This document shows, one piece after another, positions 8,086 through 16,043 of a stretch of 64,000 nucleotides of DNA (the stretch's first letter is position 1; each line of letters opens with the position of its first letter). A program made the position numbers and the translations under genes. Under the pieces are notes generated by a model, which was given only the letters and a program-made list of their open reading frames with translations, was not told the DNA's origin and made no database searches. Source of the DNA: Gammaproteobacteria bacterium (lineage in GTDB: Bacteria > Pseudomonadota > Gammaproteobacteria > Pseudomonadales > Azotimanducaceae); assembly GCA_018666555.1 (NCBI GenBank), contig JABIZD010000079.1, positions 1 to 64,000 of the forward strand, given 5' to 3'.

Positions 8086-8350
8086 GACCCAAGGCGAGGA
8101 CATTAATCGTGACCCAAGGCGGGGGCATTAATCGTGATCCAAGGCGGGGGCATTAATCGTGATCCAAGGCGGGGGCATTAATCCTGACCCAAGGCGAGGA
8201 CATTAATCGTGACCCAAGGCGGGGGCATTAATCCTGACCCAAGGCGAGGACATTAATTGTGATTCAAGGCGGGGGCATTAATCGTGATCCAAGGAATCGG
8301 GTCCCAAGGCTAAAGCATTAATTTCAACACAAGGCTAAACCATTAATCTA
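8086..8350. repeat. 25-bp tandem array, 8 regular plus 2 diverged copies, reaching the uvrA stop
   Basis: Eight uninterrupted 25-bp units fill 8086-8285. Each is GAYYCAAGGC, then GAGGA or GGGGG, then CATTAATCGT or a close variant. Units alternate between the GAGGA and GGGGG forms in several places, suggesting growth by 50-bp dimers. After a 15-bp partial copy (8286-8300), two diverged copies follow at 8301-8325 and 8326-8350. The last copy covers the final codons and the TAA stop of uvrA (8343-8345). There are no spacers, so this is not a CRISPR array. The uvrA transcript would carry the array in its 3' untranslated region. Confidence 0.95.
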
Positions 8351-11168
8351 GGAGTCCGTTGAGGAAGGAGGCGGTATCACCTTTGCCGTTCTTAGCAATA
8401 CGCGCTGGCGTGCCCTGGGCAATTAATTTGCCACCCAGGGGACCACCATCCGGTCCAAGGTCGATGATCCAGTCAGCTGTTTTTATCACGTCCAGGTTGT
8501 GTTCTATGACGGTGACGGAATTTCCAGCATCAACTAGTCGGTTGAGTACCACCAACAGTTTTCTAACATCATCAAAGTGCAAGCCCGTCGTGGGCTCATC
8601 GAGAATATAAAAAGTTTTACCGGTAGCGATTTTTGATAGCTCCCGAGCCAGTTTGATCCTTTGAGCTTCTCCTCCAGACAAGGTTGAAGAAGGTTGGCCT
8701 AGATGCAGATAGTCAAGACCAACATCGACTAATAATTGCAGTGAAGCTACAATTTTAGTGTGTTCTGAGAAATGCTGTACCGCCTCCACTACGGTCATTT
8801 GCAGTACATCAGCGATGGACTTTCCCTGGTATTTTACTTCCAGGGTGGCCTCATTGAATCGGCTGCCCTGGCAGGATTCGCATTTAACATAAACATCTGA
8901 GAGGAAATGCATCTCTATTTTTCTGACACCATCACCCTGGCAGGCTTCACATCTTCCCCCTTTCACATTGAAGGAAAACCTGCCGGGTTGATAACCTCGC
9001 ATTCTTGATCCCGGCAGTAATGAGAAGAACTTACGGATTTCGTCAAATACTTTAATGTAAGTGACTGGATTGCTTCGAGGGGTTCTGCCAATCGGTTTTT
9101 GATCAATCGCTACGACTTTATCGAGTTGGTCGAGGCCTGTTATGCGCTTGTGGTTACCTACTTTCTGGTTGTGGGGATGAAAATGTCGAGCTAAAGCAGG
9201 AAACAGAATGTCGTTTACAAGGGTTGATTTGCCAGCTCCTGATACGCCGGTTACAGCGGTTAGAACACCCAGTGGGAAATTCACATTGATGTTTTTAAGG
9301 TTGTTTGCAGATGCGCCCATGACAGACACTGTGCCGCTTTTGCGTCGATACTTTTCTCTTTGCGGAATCCGGGTCCTTCCAGAGAGGTAGTTCCCGGTTA
9401 AAGACTTTTTGTTTTTAAGCAGGCTATGCGGGGTTCCGGCATGGACGACGAAGCCGCCATTAACGCCGGCGCCAGGCCCAAAATCAACGACATAATCTGC
9501 GGACCTGATGGTCTCCTCATCATGCTCTACGACGATTACGGTATTACCGATGTCGCGCATTTTCATAAGGGTGTTTAGCAGTCGCAGGTTATCACGCTGG
9601 TGCAGTCCGATACTGGGTTCATCGAGAATATAAATGACCCCAGAGAGTTCTGAACCCACCTGGCTGGCGAGTCTGATTCGTTGTGATTCTCCTCCAGAGA
9701 GTGAAGGCCCTAGCCGGTTAAGAGAAAGGTAGGACAACCCGACTGAATTGAGGAAGCCCAGCCGACTGTTGATTTCCTTGACTAGTTCGCGGGCAATCTC
9801 AGCGTCGGCTCCTGCTAGTTTTAACGTATTAAAAAAGTTATAGGCGTCATCTATGGTCATAGCAGAGACTTCGACGATAGTTTTTCCTGATATCTGGACC
9901 GTCGCGCTTTCAGGACGCAGGCGTTCTCCAAGGCAGGCATCACATGGCGTGTTTGCCAGAAACTGGGAATACCATCTCTTCATCCCTTCTGATTTAGTGT
10001 TTCTGAATCGTCTCATCAGACGATTGAGTAGCCCCTCATATCTGGATTGCGAGGTTCCATGCGATCCCCAGTTGATTTTGTAACGGGTGTCGCCAGTGCC
10101 GTAAAGAATGGTTTTCTGTTGGCTACTGGTGAATTTATTCCAGGGCTTGTCCAGAGATATTTGCAAATGGGAAAACATCTGGCGATGGTAGTTTGCGGTC
10201 ATGGATCGACTGCTCTCATCAACTCTGCCAACCGGTTTCAATGCTCCCTCTCTTATTGACAGGCTGTTATCGGGGATGATCAAGTTTTTATCAAAAGCAA
10301 CCTGGGTGCCCAGGCCATTGCATTTTAGACACATACCCTGAGGGCTGTTGAAGGAAAATGATTGTGGAGACAGGCTAGGGAATGATATTCGACATTTGTC
10401 GCAGGCCAGGTGCTCTGAATAAACGCGATCCTGCTGGTTTACATTAGCTATGAGCACGCCCTTGCCCAATTGCAGTGCTTGTTCAACTGATTCTGTGAGC
10501 CTTTCTTCTACGCCTGGTTTGATAATAAGTCGATCAACAACAGCTTCTACGGTATGTTTCTTTTTCTTGTCCAGAACGGTTATTTCTTCACTGCGAATCA
10601 TCTCTCCATTTACTCGCAGCCTGACAAAACCCTGTGCCTTAGCTTCTTCTATGATATCCCGGTGTTCGCCTTTTCTGTTTACCAGTAAGGGATGCAGCAA
10701 AAATAGCCGGCTGTTATTAGCCTCAGACATCAGCGTGTGAACTATTTTCTCGGCGGTTTGTCCGCTGACGGGTTGATTGCACTGATGACAGAATTGCTTG
10801 CCCAGGCGTGCATAGAACACGCGCAGGTAGTCAGATATTTCGGTAATGGTACCGACGGTTGACCGAGGGTTTCGACTAGTGGTTTTCTGTTCGATGGAAA
10901 TGGTAGGAGAAAGACCTCTGATGGTATCGTACTTGGGCTTTTCCATCTGACCAAGGAATTGTCTAGCATAGGCGGAAAGCGACTCGACATACCTTCTTTG
11001 GCCTTCAGCGTATAAGGTATCGAAAGCCAGAGATGATTTCCCGGATCCTGAAACGCCGGTCAGCACCACCAGTTTTCGCTTTGGGATCCTGAGTTCTATA
11101 TTTTTTAGGTTATGTTCTCGAGCTCCTCTTATGAGGATATGGTCTAGTTCTGCTGCTGCTGATTTCAT
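8343..11168 (-). CDS. uvrA: Excinuclease ABC subunit A
   Basis: 941 aa, full length for UvrA, the damage-recognition ATPase of nucleotide excision repair. Seen: N-terminal Walker [10 protein letters not shown] (about residues 39-47) and [20 protein letters not shown], zinc-binding cysteine pairs (CDKC and CLKC; CEAC and CESC), ABC signatures [12 protein letters not shown] and [12 protein letters not shown], second Walker [10 protein letters not shown], and Walker B segments [11 protein letters not shown] and [11 protein letters not shown]. All key residues are intact. I see no LexA-type CTGT-N8-ACAG box in the roughly 300 bp upstream. It is transcribed alone; the gene ends inside the last copy of a 25-bp tandem array. 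Confidence 0.99.
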   Translation of the reverse strand: MKSAAAELDHILIRGAREHNLKNIELRIPKRKLVVLTGVSGSGKSSLAFDTLYAEGQRRYVESLSAYARQFLGQMEKPKYDTIRGLSPTISIEQKTTSRNPRSTVGTITEISDYLRVFYARLGKQFCHQCNQPVSGQTAEKIVHTLMSEANNSRLFLLHPLLVNRKGEHRDIIEEAKAQGFVRLRVNGEMIRSEEITVLDKKKKHTVEAVVDRLIIKPGVEERLTESVEQALQLGKGVLIANVNQQDRVYSEHLACDKCRISFPSLSPQSFSFNSPQGMCLKCNGLGTQVAFDKNLIIPDNSLSIREGALKPVGRVDESSRSMTANYHRQMFSHLQISLDKPWNKFTSSQQKTILYGTGDTRYKINWGSHGTSQSRYEGLLNRLMRRFRNTKSEGMKRWYSQFLANTPCDACLGERLRPESATVQISGKTIVEVSAMTIDDAYNFFNTLKLAGADAEIARELVKEINSRLGFLNSVGLSYLSLNRLGPSLSGGESQRIRLASQVGSELSGVIYILDEPSIGLHQRDNLRLLNTLMKMRDIGNTVIVVEHDEETIRSADYVVDFGPGAGVNGGFVVHAGTPHSLLKNKKSLTGNYLSGRTRIPQREKYRRKSGTVSVMGASANNLKNINVNFPLGVLTAVTGVSGAGKSTLVNDILFPALARHFHPHNQKVGNHKRITGLDQLDKVVAIDQKPIGRTPRSNPVTYIKVFDEIRKFFSLLPGSRMRGYQPGRFSFNVKGGRCEACQGDGVRKIEMHFLSDVYVKCESCQGSRFNEATLEVKYQGKSIADVLQMTVVEAVQHFSEHTKIVASLQLLVDVGLDYLHLGQPSSTLSGGEAQRIKLARELSKIATGKTFYILDEPTTGLHFDDVRKLLVVLNRLVDAGNSVTVIEHNLDVIKTADWIIDLGPDGGPLGGKLIAQGTPARIAKNGKGDTASFLNGLLD

Positions 11169-11974
11169 ACTGATTTAAACTGATATTAGTGGAATGGCTT
11201 TGCGGTCGTAACCTGTTTTGGTGACGGCACAAGCATAAACCATTTGTTGGCGTGGGGGTGAGAAAAGTCATAACGATTCGAGCCTTATTCAGTTCCAGAT
11301 TACTGTTTTTCGGTATTGCATGAGGAGGATGGAACTGGTCCGCGGAATTGCTCGACCCAGTGAGTTAGACGGGGCTATCAGGCTGACAGGCGGGTGCTTT
11401 ATTGGTCTATTATTTTTTACAGGCGGCGTTATAGAGTTAAAGGGTTTGTCGAATAACCGGTTAGAGTGTTTCTGCACCGGTCCTGGGTGGAATAGCTTAT
11501 GCTGTGACCCGAATCCGGTGACTGGACTGTTTGCCGAATAGGCAAGGGTCATGGCGGGGCTGGTTTGGTGCCGGATTAGGCGTCTGTGATTTTTTGCTTA
11601 AAGGTCCGGTGAGATACCAGCGGGTGGCATTTCGGTTATAGAGATGGGGTATTAATTTTATTTTGATGGCAGTAGACAATTGGATAATATGCAGGAAGAA
11701 TCGATCCAACTGATTAGTCAGGATACCGGGTTTAAGTGGCTGACCAGTAGCCCTGATATAGCCTTAGGCGGGCTCGATGACGGCGGAGACAGGCGTTTCC
11801 AAAAAAAGTGGATTAGAGGACCTTCGCGCTGGATTTGTTTTTTTGTTTTTCAGGGTAAGTTGTTTCGGCGGAAAGGCCGTAAAGACGGATTGTGGAAGAT
11901 GGCAGGTTTAGTATCATAGCTTGCAGTGATAGGTCGCGATGGAGCGTGTTTTAAAGGAGCAATAAAGGGTAGTT
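11169..11974. other. Long intergenic region between uvrA and the CinA-type gene
   Basis: About 800 bp with no supported gene; ssb, often divergent from uvrA, is absent. Open frames of 70-87 codons exist on both strands but overlap each other, lack ribosome binding sites and give no recognisable protein. No strong hairpin or repeat was seen. It may contain a decayed gene or an unannotated RNA, but nothing specific supports either. Confidence 0.5.
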
Positions 11975-12727
11975 ATGCAATCAAAGAAAACAGTGACAGC
12001 TTGCTTGATCATTATCGGTAATGAAATATTGTCTGGCAGGACACAGGATACCAATCTGGCGCATCTAGCGAAGGTGTTAAATGAATTGGGTATTAGCATG
12101 AGCGAAGCCCGGGTGATACCGGATAGTGAAGAAAAGATAATTGCCACAGTCAATGAATGCCGTCAGGAATTCGACTATGTTTTTACCACTGGCGGGATCG
12201 GGCCCACACACGATGATATAACGGCAGACAGTATTGCCAAAGCATTTGAAACGGAGCTATACCTGCATCCTGAAGCAGAAGCTTTGATCAGGCAAAGACC
12301 TGCTCCTGAAGAGGTGATGGTGGCCCGACTGCGTATGGCCAGGATCCCTGTGGGCGGTGAATTAATTGAAAACCCAACTGGCGGACCACCCGGGTTCCAG
12401 ATAGGCAATGTTTTTGTCATGGCTGGTGTTCCAGCGGTGATGCAGGCGATGGCAAGTTCTCTGGATGGCGATAGATTACCAGGAGGAAGACCAGTCAGGT
12501 CGAGAAGCGTGGGTGCGTATTTGGGCGAGAGCCAGGTCGCTGCTCCACTCACTGAGATCCAAAATCGCTTTAGCGATGTTGATTTAGGCTCTTATCCTTT
12601 TTACAGGAAAGACGGCTATGGAACTAATCTAGTCATGAGGGGAGTGGACGAGAAGCGCCTTGAGCAGATGCTAGCTGAAGTGGTTCAAATGATTATTGAC
12701 CAGGGTGGCGAACCGATTCTGGATTAG
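11975..12727 (+). CDS. CinA N-terminal (MoaB/Mog-like) domain protein
   Basis: 250 aa. Seen: ACLIIIGNEILSGRTQDTN at the N-terminus and TTGGIGPTHDDITADSIAKAF near residues 70-90, the MoaB/Mog (molybdopterin-binding fold) signature found in CinA N-terminal halves. The C-terminal PncC/CinA amidase domain of full-length CinA (about 400 aa) is missing, as in many stand-alone gammaproteobacterial members. Related domains hydrolyse ADP-ribose or FAD-like pyrophosphates; the physiological role of the single-domain form is not settled. Stop TAG; the same frame runs on open into the following SMP-30 gene, which starts 81 bp later. Confidence 0.9.
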   Translation: MQSKKTVTACLIIIGNEILSGRTQDTNLAHLAKVLNELGISMSEARVIPDSEEKIIATVNECRQEFDYVFTTGGIGPTHDDITADSIAKAFETELYLHPEAEALIRQRPAPEEVMVARLRMARIPVGGELIENPTGGPPGFQIGNVFVMAGVPAVMQAMASSLDGDRLPGGRPVRSRSVGAYLGESQVAAPLTEIQNRFSDVDLGSYPFYRKDGYGTNLVMRGVDEKRLEQMLAEVVQMIIDQGGEPILD

Positions 12728-12808
12728 TGGCCTGGTGGTAATGTAAATCGTCTATCCAAAATGACATCGGCAAAACATAGAAAGAATAGCAGTTTTAGGA
12801 GGCATGCC

Positions 12809-13717
12809 TTGCAAGAGATCAAAGTCCTAACGGACCAACTTCAGTTCCCGGAAGGGCCAGTGGCCCTTCTGGATGGCTCTGTCCTGGTGGTAGAGATTAA
12901 GCGGGGAACATTATCTCGAGTCAGTCCGAATGGACAGATTGATATTGTAGCCGATCTTGGCGGTGGGCCGAACGGTGCCGCCATCGGCCCAGATGGGCAT
13001 TGTTACATCTGCAATAATGGGGGCTTTAACTGGCATACCAGTAGTAGTGGGCTCGTTTTCCCCGGCCAACAAGCCGATAATTACCGGGGTGGCCGAATAG
13101 AAAGGGTTAACCTCAATAGTGGTGAAGTTGAGGTTGTCTATGACAGCTGTGCTGGGTTATCGCTGAAGGGCCCCAATGACCTGGTATTTGATCGTCAAGG
13201 CGGTTTTTGGTTCACTGATCACGGTAAGGTAAGGGATCGTGAACGAGACCGAACCGGTGTCTATTATGCGAGTATAGACGGCCTATCCATTGAGGAGGTT
13301 ATCTTTCCGCTGGAAGCGCCTAATGGAATAGGTCTTTCGCCAGATGAGCAAACGCTTTATGTGGCAGAGACGCCCACTGGCAGGCTTTGGGCGTACAGTC
13401 TGGCGGGTCCAGGTCGTATTGATGCTAGGCTGAGACCGAAAATGATGGCCCAACTCCCTGATTATCACATGTTTGATTCTCTTGCTGTTGATGCGCTTGG
13501 CAATATCTGTGTGGCAACGCTCATCACAGGTGGGATTACGGTCCATAGCAATGATGGTCTTGCGGCTCGGCTGGTGCCGATGCCAGATGTGTTAACAACG
13601 AACATTTGCTTTGGGGGCAGGGACTTGAGCACCGCGTTTATAACCCTATCGACTACCGGCCAGCTAGTATCCTGCCAATGGGAAACGTCAGGTCTTGAGT
13701 TGAATTTTTCGCAATGA
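12809..13717 (+). CDS. SMP-30/gluconolactonase/LRE family protein
   Basis: About 303 aa, six-bladed beta-propeller lactonase type. Seen: LQFPEGPVALLDGSVLVVE (metal-ligand Glu in FPEGP), GPNGAAIGPDG, SLKGPNDLVFDRQGGFWFTD, PNGIGLSPDEQTLYVAET, and DSLAVDALGNICVAT with the Asp expected near the active site. The family opens sugar lactones or related esters using a divalent metal. Start choice: TTG at 12809 has a perfect AGGAGG six bases upstream (12797-12802); the in-frame ATG at 12761 would add 16 residues of basic, unconserved-looking sequence without a ribosome binding site. Cytoplasmic. Probably co-transcribed with the CinA-type gene. Confidence 0.9.
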   Translation: MQEIKVLTDQLQFPEGPVALLDGSVLVVEIKRGTLSRVSPNGQIDIVADLGGGPNGAAIGPDGHCYICNNGGFNWHTSSSGLVFPGQQADNYRGGRIERVNLNSGEVEVVYDSCAGLSLKGPNDLVFDRQGGFWFTDHGKVRDRERDRTGVYYASIDGLSIEEVIFPLEAPNGIGLSPDEQTLYVAETPTGRLWAYSLAGPGRIDARLRPKMMAQLPDYHMFDSLAVDALGNICVATLITGGITVHSNDGLAARLVPMPDVLTTNICFGGRDLSTAFITLSTTGQLVSCQWETSGLELNFSQ

Positions 13718-13890
13718 ATATCAATGCTCAATAAGTAACGCTACCAATGATTTAAGGCTGCAGGGTCCTGTACAGATAGGCCAACTTGATAGTATCGAGG
13801 CAGTATTGACCTCACCCTGTACTAGTGTCGTTCAGCCATTTTATTTCCTGCCAGGTAGATATTTGTACGGTAGTCTAACGCGGCTGCGTA

Positions 13891-13925
13891 AGGCCGGCGA
13901 AAGGTTGCGGCCTGTTAGTATTTTT
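13891..13925 (+). terminator. Candidate intrinsic terminator after the SMP-30 gene
   Basis: AGGCCG (13891-13896) pairs perfectly with CGGCCT (13908-13913) across an 11-base loop. A T-rich tail with TTTTT follows at 13921-13925. It lies 170 bp after the SMP-30 stop and touches the end of the convergent sulfatase gene. The spacer between stem and T-run makes it a weak candidate. Confidence 0.4.
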
Positions 13926-15450
13926 ATATCCCCAGGCGTTCAAACTGTTCTTTTGGGGCTTCAAGGTCGGTCAACGCGCTATGGATCATTTCCAGCATGC
14001 GACTTTCCTCGGCCTGACCACACAAGTTGTTGTTTTCCTCTGCATCATTATCGATATCGTAGAGTTGATGATCGTTGATTGGAGCATCAAGAGACCAATA
14101 GGGAAGCAGGTCCCCCTCTGCAAAAGGCTGGCGAATAACCGGTATTTCAGACCCTGGCATGTAATCAAGATAGGCTCGGTGGTCCGGGTTAGGCAAGCGA
14201 AGGTTAGGAAAAGCAGGAATTGGCATGGTCGACCAGCGGTTTGACCACATGGATAAGGGAAAATTCGAGTCGACTGGGGCGCGGGCATATTTGAAGCGGC
14301 CATCCTGAATTTGCACCCAGTTCCCAAATATACCGCCTATAGCCCAGTCTCTGACGCTACTTTTACTTCCATCAATCAACGGTAGCATTGAGTAACCGTG
14401 TGTTTTGTGCTCGACCTGGATATCAAAATAGTCTGCGAGAGTGGCATGAATATCGACATTGGTGGTGAGCGCATGTATCTCTCCGGGTGCGACTCCGGGG
14501 TAGTGAATCAGCAGTGGTGTATGCCCGAGGGTTTCGTATTGCATTACTTTTGGCTTGCCAAAAATATCTTTTTCACCTAGATAGTGACCATGGTCCGTAC
14601 AAACGATGAAAAGAGTATCTTTCCACAGGTCCTGGTCATCCATTACGTCCAATACTTCGCCCAGCCAATGATCGATCATGGATAGTTTGGAGCCATAATT
14701 TGCGCGGATATGCTGGGCCTGACGTCCTGTGATTAGCCCCTTTTCCTGAGCGCCGACTGCGTAAGGCGGCCAGATTATCATATCATCCTGCCAGTCTGGG
14801 TCATAAAGATTGGCCCAGGGAGCGGGTGTGTCAAATGGCTCGTGCGGGTCGAATTCATCTACGAACAGTAGAAAGTCATCATGGCTGGTGGCGTTATTTT
14901 TCAACCAATCACGGGTCGCTCGCATGGTTTTTGGTCCGGGGAAATCAAGCTCCTCCTTGAAGTGTGTTCGCGATAGATCATAGGGAGAGGGATTTTTGTC
15001 AGATTTGTACTTGAATCCGGCTGGTAGTGCCGGAGTACCCATCCAGGAGGGATCCTTACGCGTGCGCCAGGGATCACTTTCATGGCCTCTCAGATAGTCC
15101 CAGGTGAAAAAGTCGGTGTGGTAATTCTCACCGCCGGTTTCGAATAAGTGCGGATGGTCCGTAATTAAACGGGTAACGATTCCTTCGCGCCGCAGGTAAT
15201 GTGAAAGTGGCCGTTCCCACAATTCAATTGAACCCCAGGGTTTCCATAGGAAATCCAGGGCCCCGACTAGAATATCGTGTCTTGCAGGCATGCAGGGCAG
15301 GGAGCCCGTGTAGTGTTTCTGAAATCGCAATGACTTAGCAGCGAGTCGATCAAGGTTAGGTGTTTTAAACTCGGAGCCACCATAGCAACCCAACATATGT
15401 CTATTAAGACTATCCAGTAAAATAACCACTGCTTTTTTAGGTTTGTTCAT
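13924..15450 (-). CDS. Sulfatase (formylglycine type), no signal peptide
   Basis: 508 aa from the ATG at 15450; an in-frame GTG ten codons upstream is less likely. Alkaline-phosphatase-fold sulfatase: the active-site signature is CMPAR at about residue 53, whose Cys must be converted to formylglycine; metal ligands include the N-terminal Asp in LLDSLN and the later CTDHGHYLGE. No maturation enzyme (FGE or anSME) is encoded in the window. The N-terminus MNKPKKAVVILLD starts straight into the fold, so the enzyme appears cytoplasmic, implying imported substrates. Target sulfate ester unknown. Stop TAA. Confidence 0.92.
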   Translation of the reverse strand: MNKPKKAVVILLDSLNRHMLGCYGGSEFKTPNLDRLAAKSLRFQKHYTGSLPCMPARHDILVGALDFLWKPWGSIELWERPLSHYLRREGIVTRLITDHPHLFETGGENYHTDFFTWDYLRGHESDPWRTRKDPSWMGTPALPAGFKYKSDKNPSPYDLSRTHFKEELDFPGPKTMRATRDWLKNNATSHDDFLLFVDEFDPHEPFDTPAPWANLYDPDWQDDMIIWPPYAVGAQEKGLITGRQAQHIRANYGSKLSMIDHWLGEVLDVMDDQDLWKDTLFIVCTDHGHYLGEKDIFGKPKVMQYETLGHTPLLIHYPGVAPGEIHALTTNVDIHATLADYFDIQVEHKTHGYSMLPLIDGSKSSVRDWAIGGIFGNWVQIQDGRFKYARAPVDSNFPLSMWSNRWSTMPIPAFPNLRLPNPDHRAYLDYMPGSEIPVIRQPFAEGDLLPYWSLDAPINDHQLYDIDNDAEENNNLCGQAEESRMLEMIHSALTDLEAPKEQFERLGI

Positions 15451-15532
15451 ATAGTTGCACGAGGTTGCTACTGGTTGCACGATAACCCGAATGAAGGCTT
15501 ACCAGCAACCGCGATGCTATTGTCGTCAGCGC

Positions 15533-16030
15533 CTAGGAAACTGCCGGGGTTAGAGTTGCCTGGAATTCCAAGGTCTCGACACGGTTGTGGTGATGGATTT
15601 GGATATAGTTGACTTGATCGCTGTGCACTTCCATCAAGCCGGAAGATTGATAGCTATATTCGCCAGGGTGGTGTCCGCTAGTTAATTCCTGATAGACAAA
15701 GACGTAATTACCTTCCAGCTCAGATCCAATCAGCTTAGGCTGGGTTGGCGTGCCATCCGGGCTAGTTATGATGAAAGTAGATTCCAGATACAGAGCCAAT
15801 TGGGCAAGTTCCTGTAACGAGGTTAATTCAGGCTCATTGACACCCATATTGCGAAGAATTTTTATGGCATCTTGGGCATGGATTCTGTGACTGATTTCAA
15901 GGGCATCCTGGGTGTCAGCTTGGACAATGGTAGTCCACATGTGATGTTGTCTATGGGCGGTCGCTTGCATAGTGCTGAAGCCTAATATTAGGCTCATGCC
16001 TAGCATGCTTAGATGGCGAGCGCGCAGCAT
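15533..16030 (-). CDS. Exported DUF6702-like protein
   Basis: 165 aa with a signal peptide (LSMLGMSLILGFSTM, then QATAHRQHH). The mature start AHRQHHMWTTIV, the EISHRIHAQDA segment and the YIQIHHHNRVETLEFQ C-terminus match the pattern of DUF6702 periplasmic proteins, of unknown function, commonly encoded next to M1 peptidases. The His-rich ends could bind metal; that is speculation. AGAGG lies seven bases upstream of the ATG. The gene follows the M1 peptidase gene by 13 bp on the same strand, so they form an operon. Stop TAG. Confidence 0.75.
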   Translation of the reverse strand: MLRARHLSMLGMSLILGFSTMQATAHRQHHMWTTIVQADTQDALEISHRIHAQDAIKILRNMGVNEPELTSLQELAQLALYLESTFIITSPDGTPTQPKLIGSELEGNYVFVYQELTSGHHPGEYSYQSSGLMEVHSDQVNYIQIHHHNRVETLEFQATLTPAVS

Positions 16031-16043
16031 ATCAAGCCTCTGG

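Noticed and set aside
7858-8103. 81-codon minus-strand frame upstream of the NUDT19-like gene
   Set aside because: It runs into the tandem array, has atypical composition and no ribosome binding site.
8086-8350. Possible CRISPR array
   Set aside because: The 25-bp units are contiguous with no unique spacers, and no cas gene is present.
11169-11974. Small genes between uvrA and the CinA-type gene
   Set aside because: Open frames on both strands are mutually overlapping, lack ribosome binding sites and have no recognisable product.
12728-12808. Fusion of the CinA-type protein with the SMP-30 protein by TAG readthrough
   Set aside because: The frames do match, but a perfect AGGAGG before TTG 12809 gives the SMP-30 gene its own start; the one-in-three frame match is not informative.
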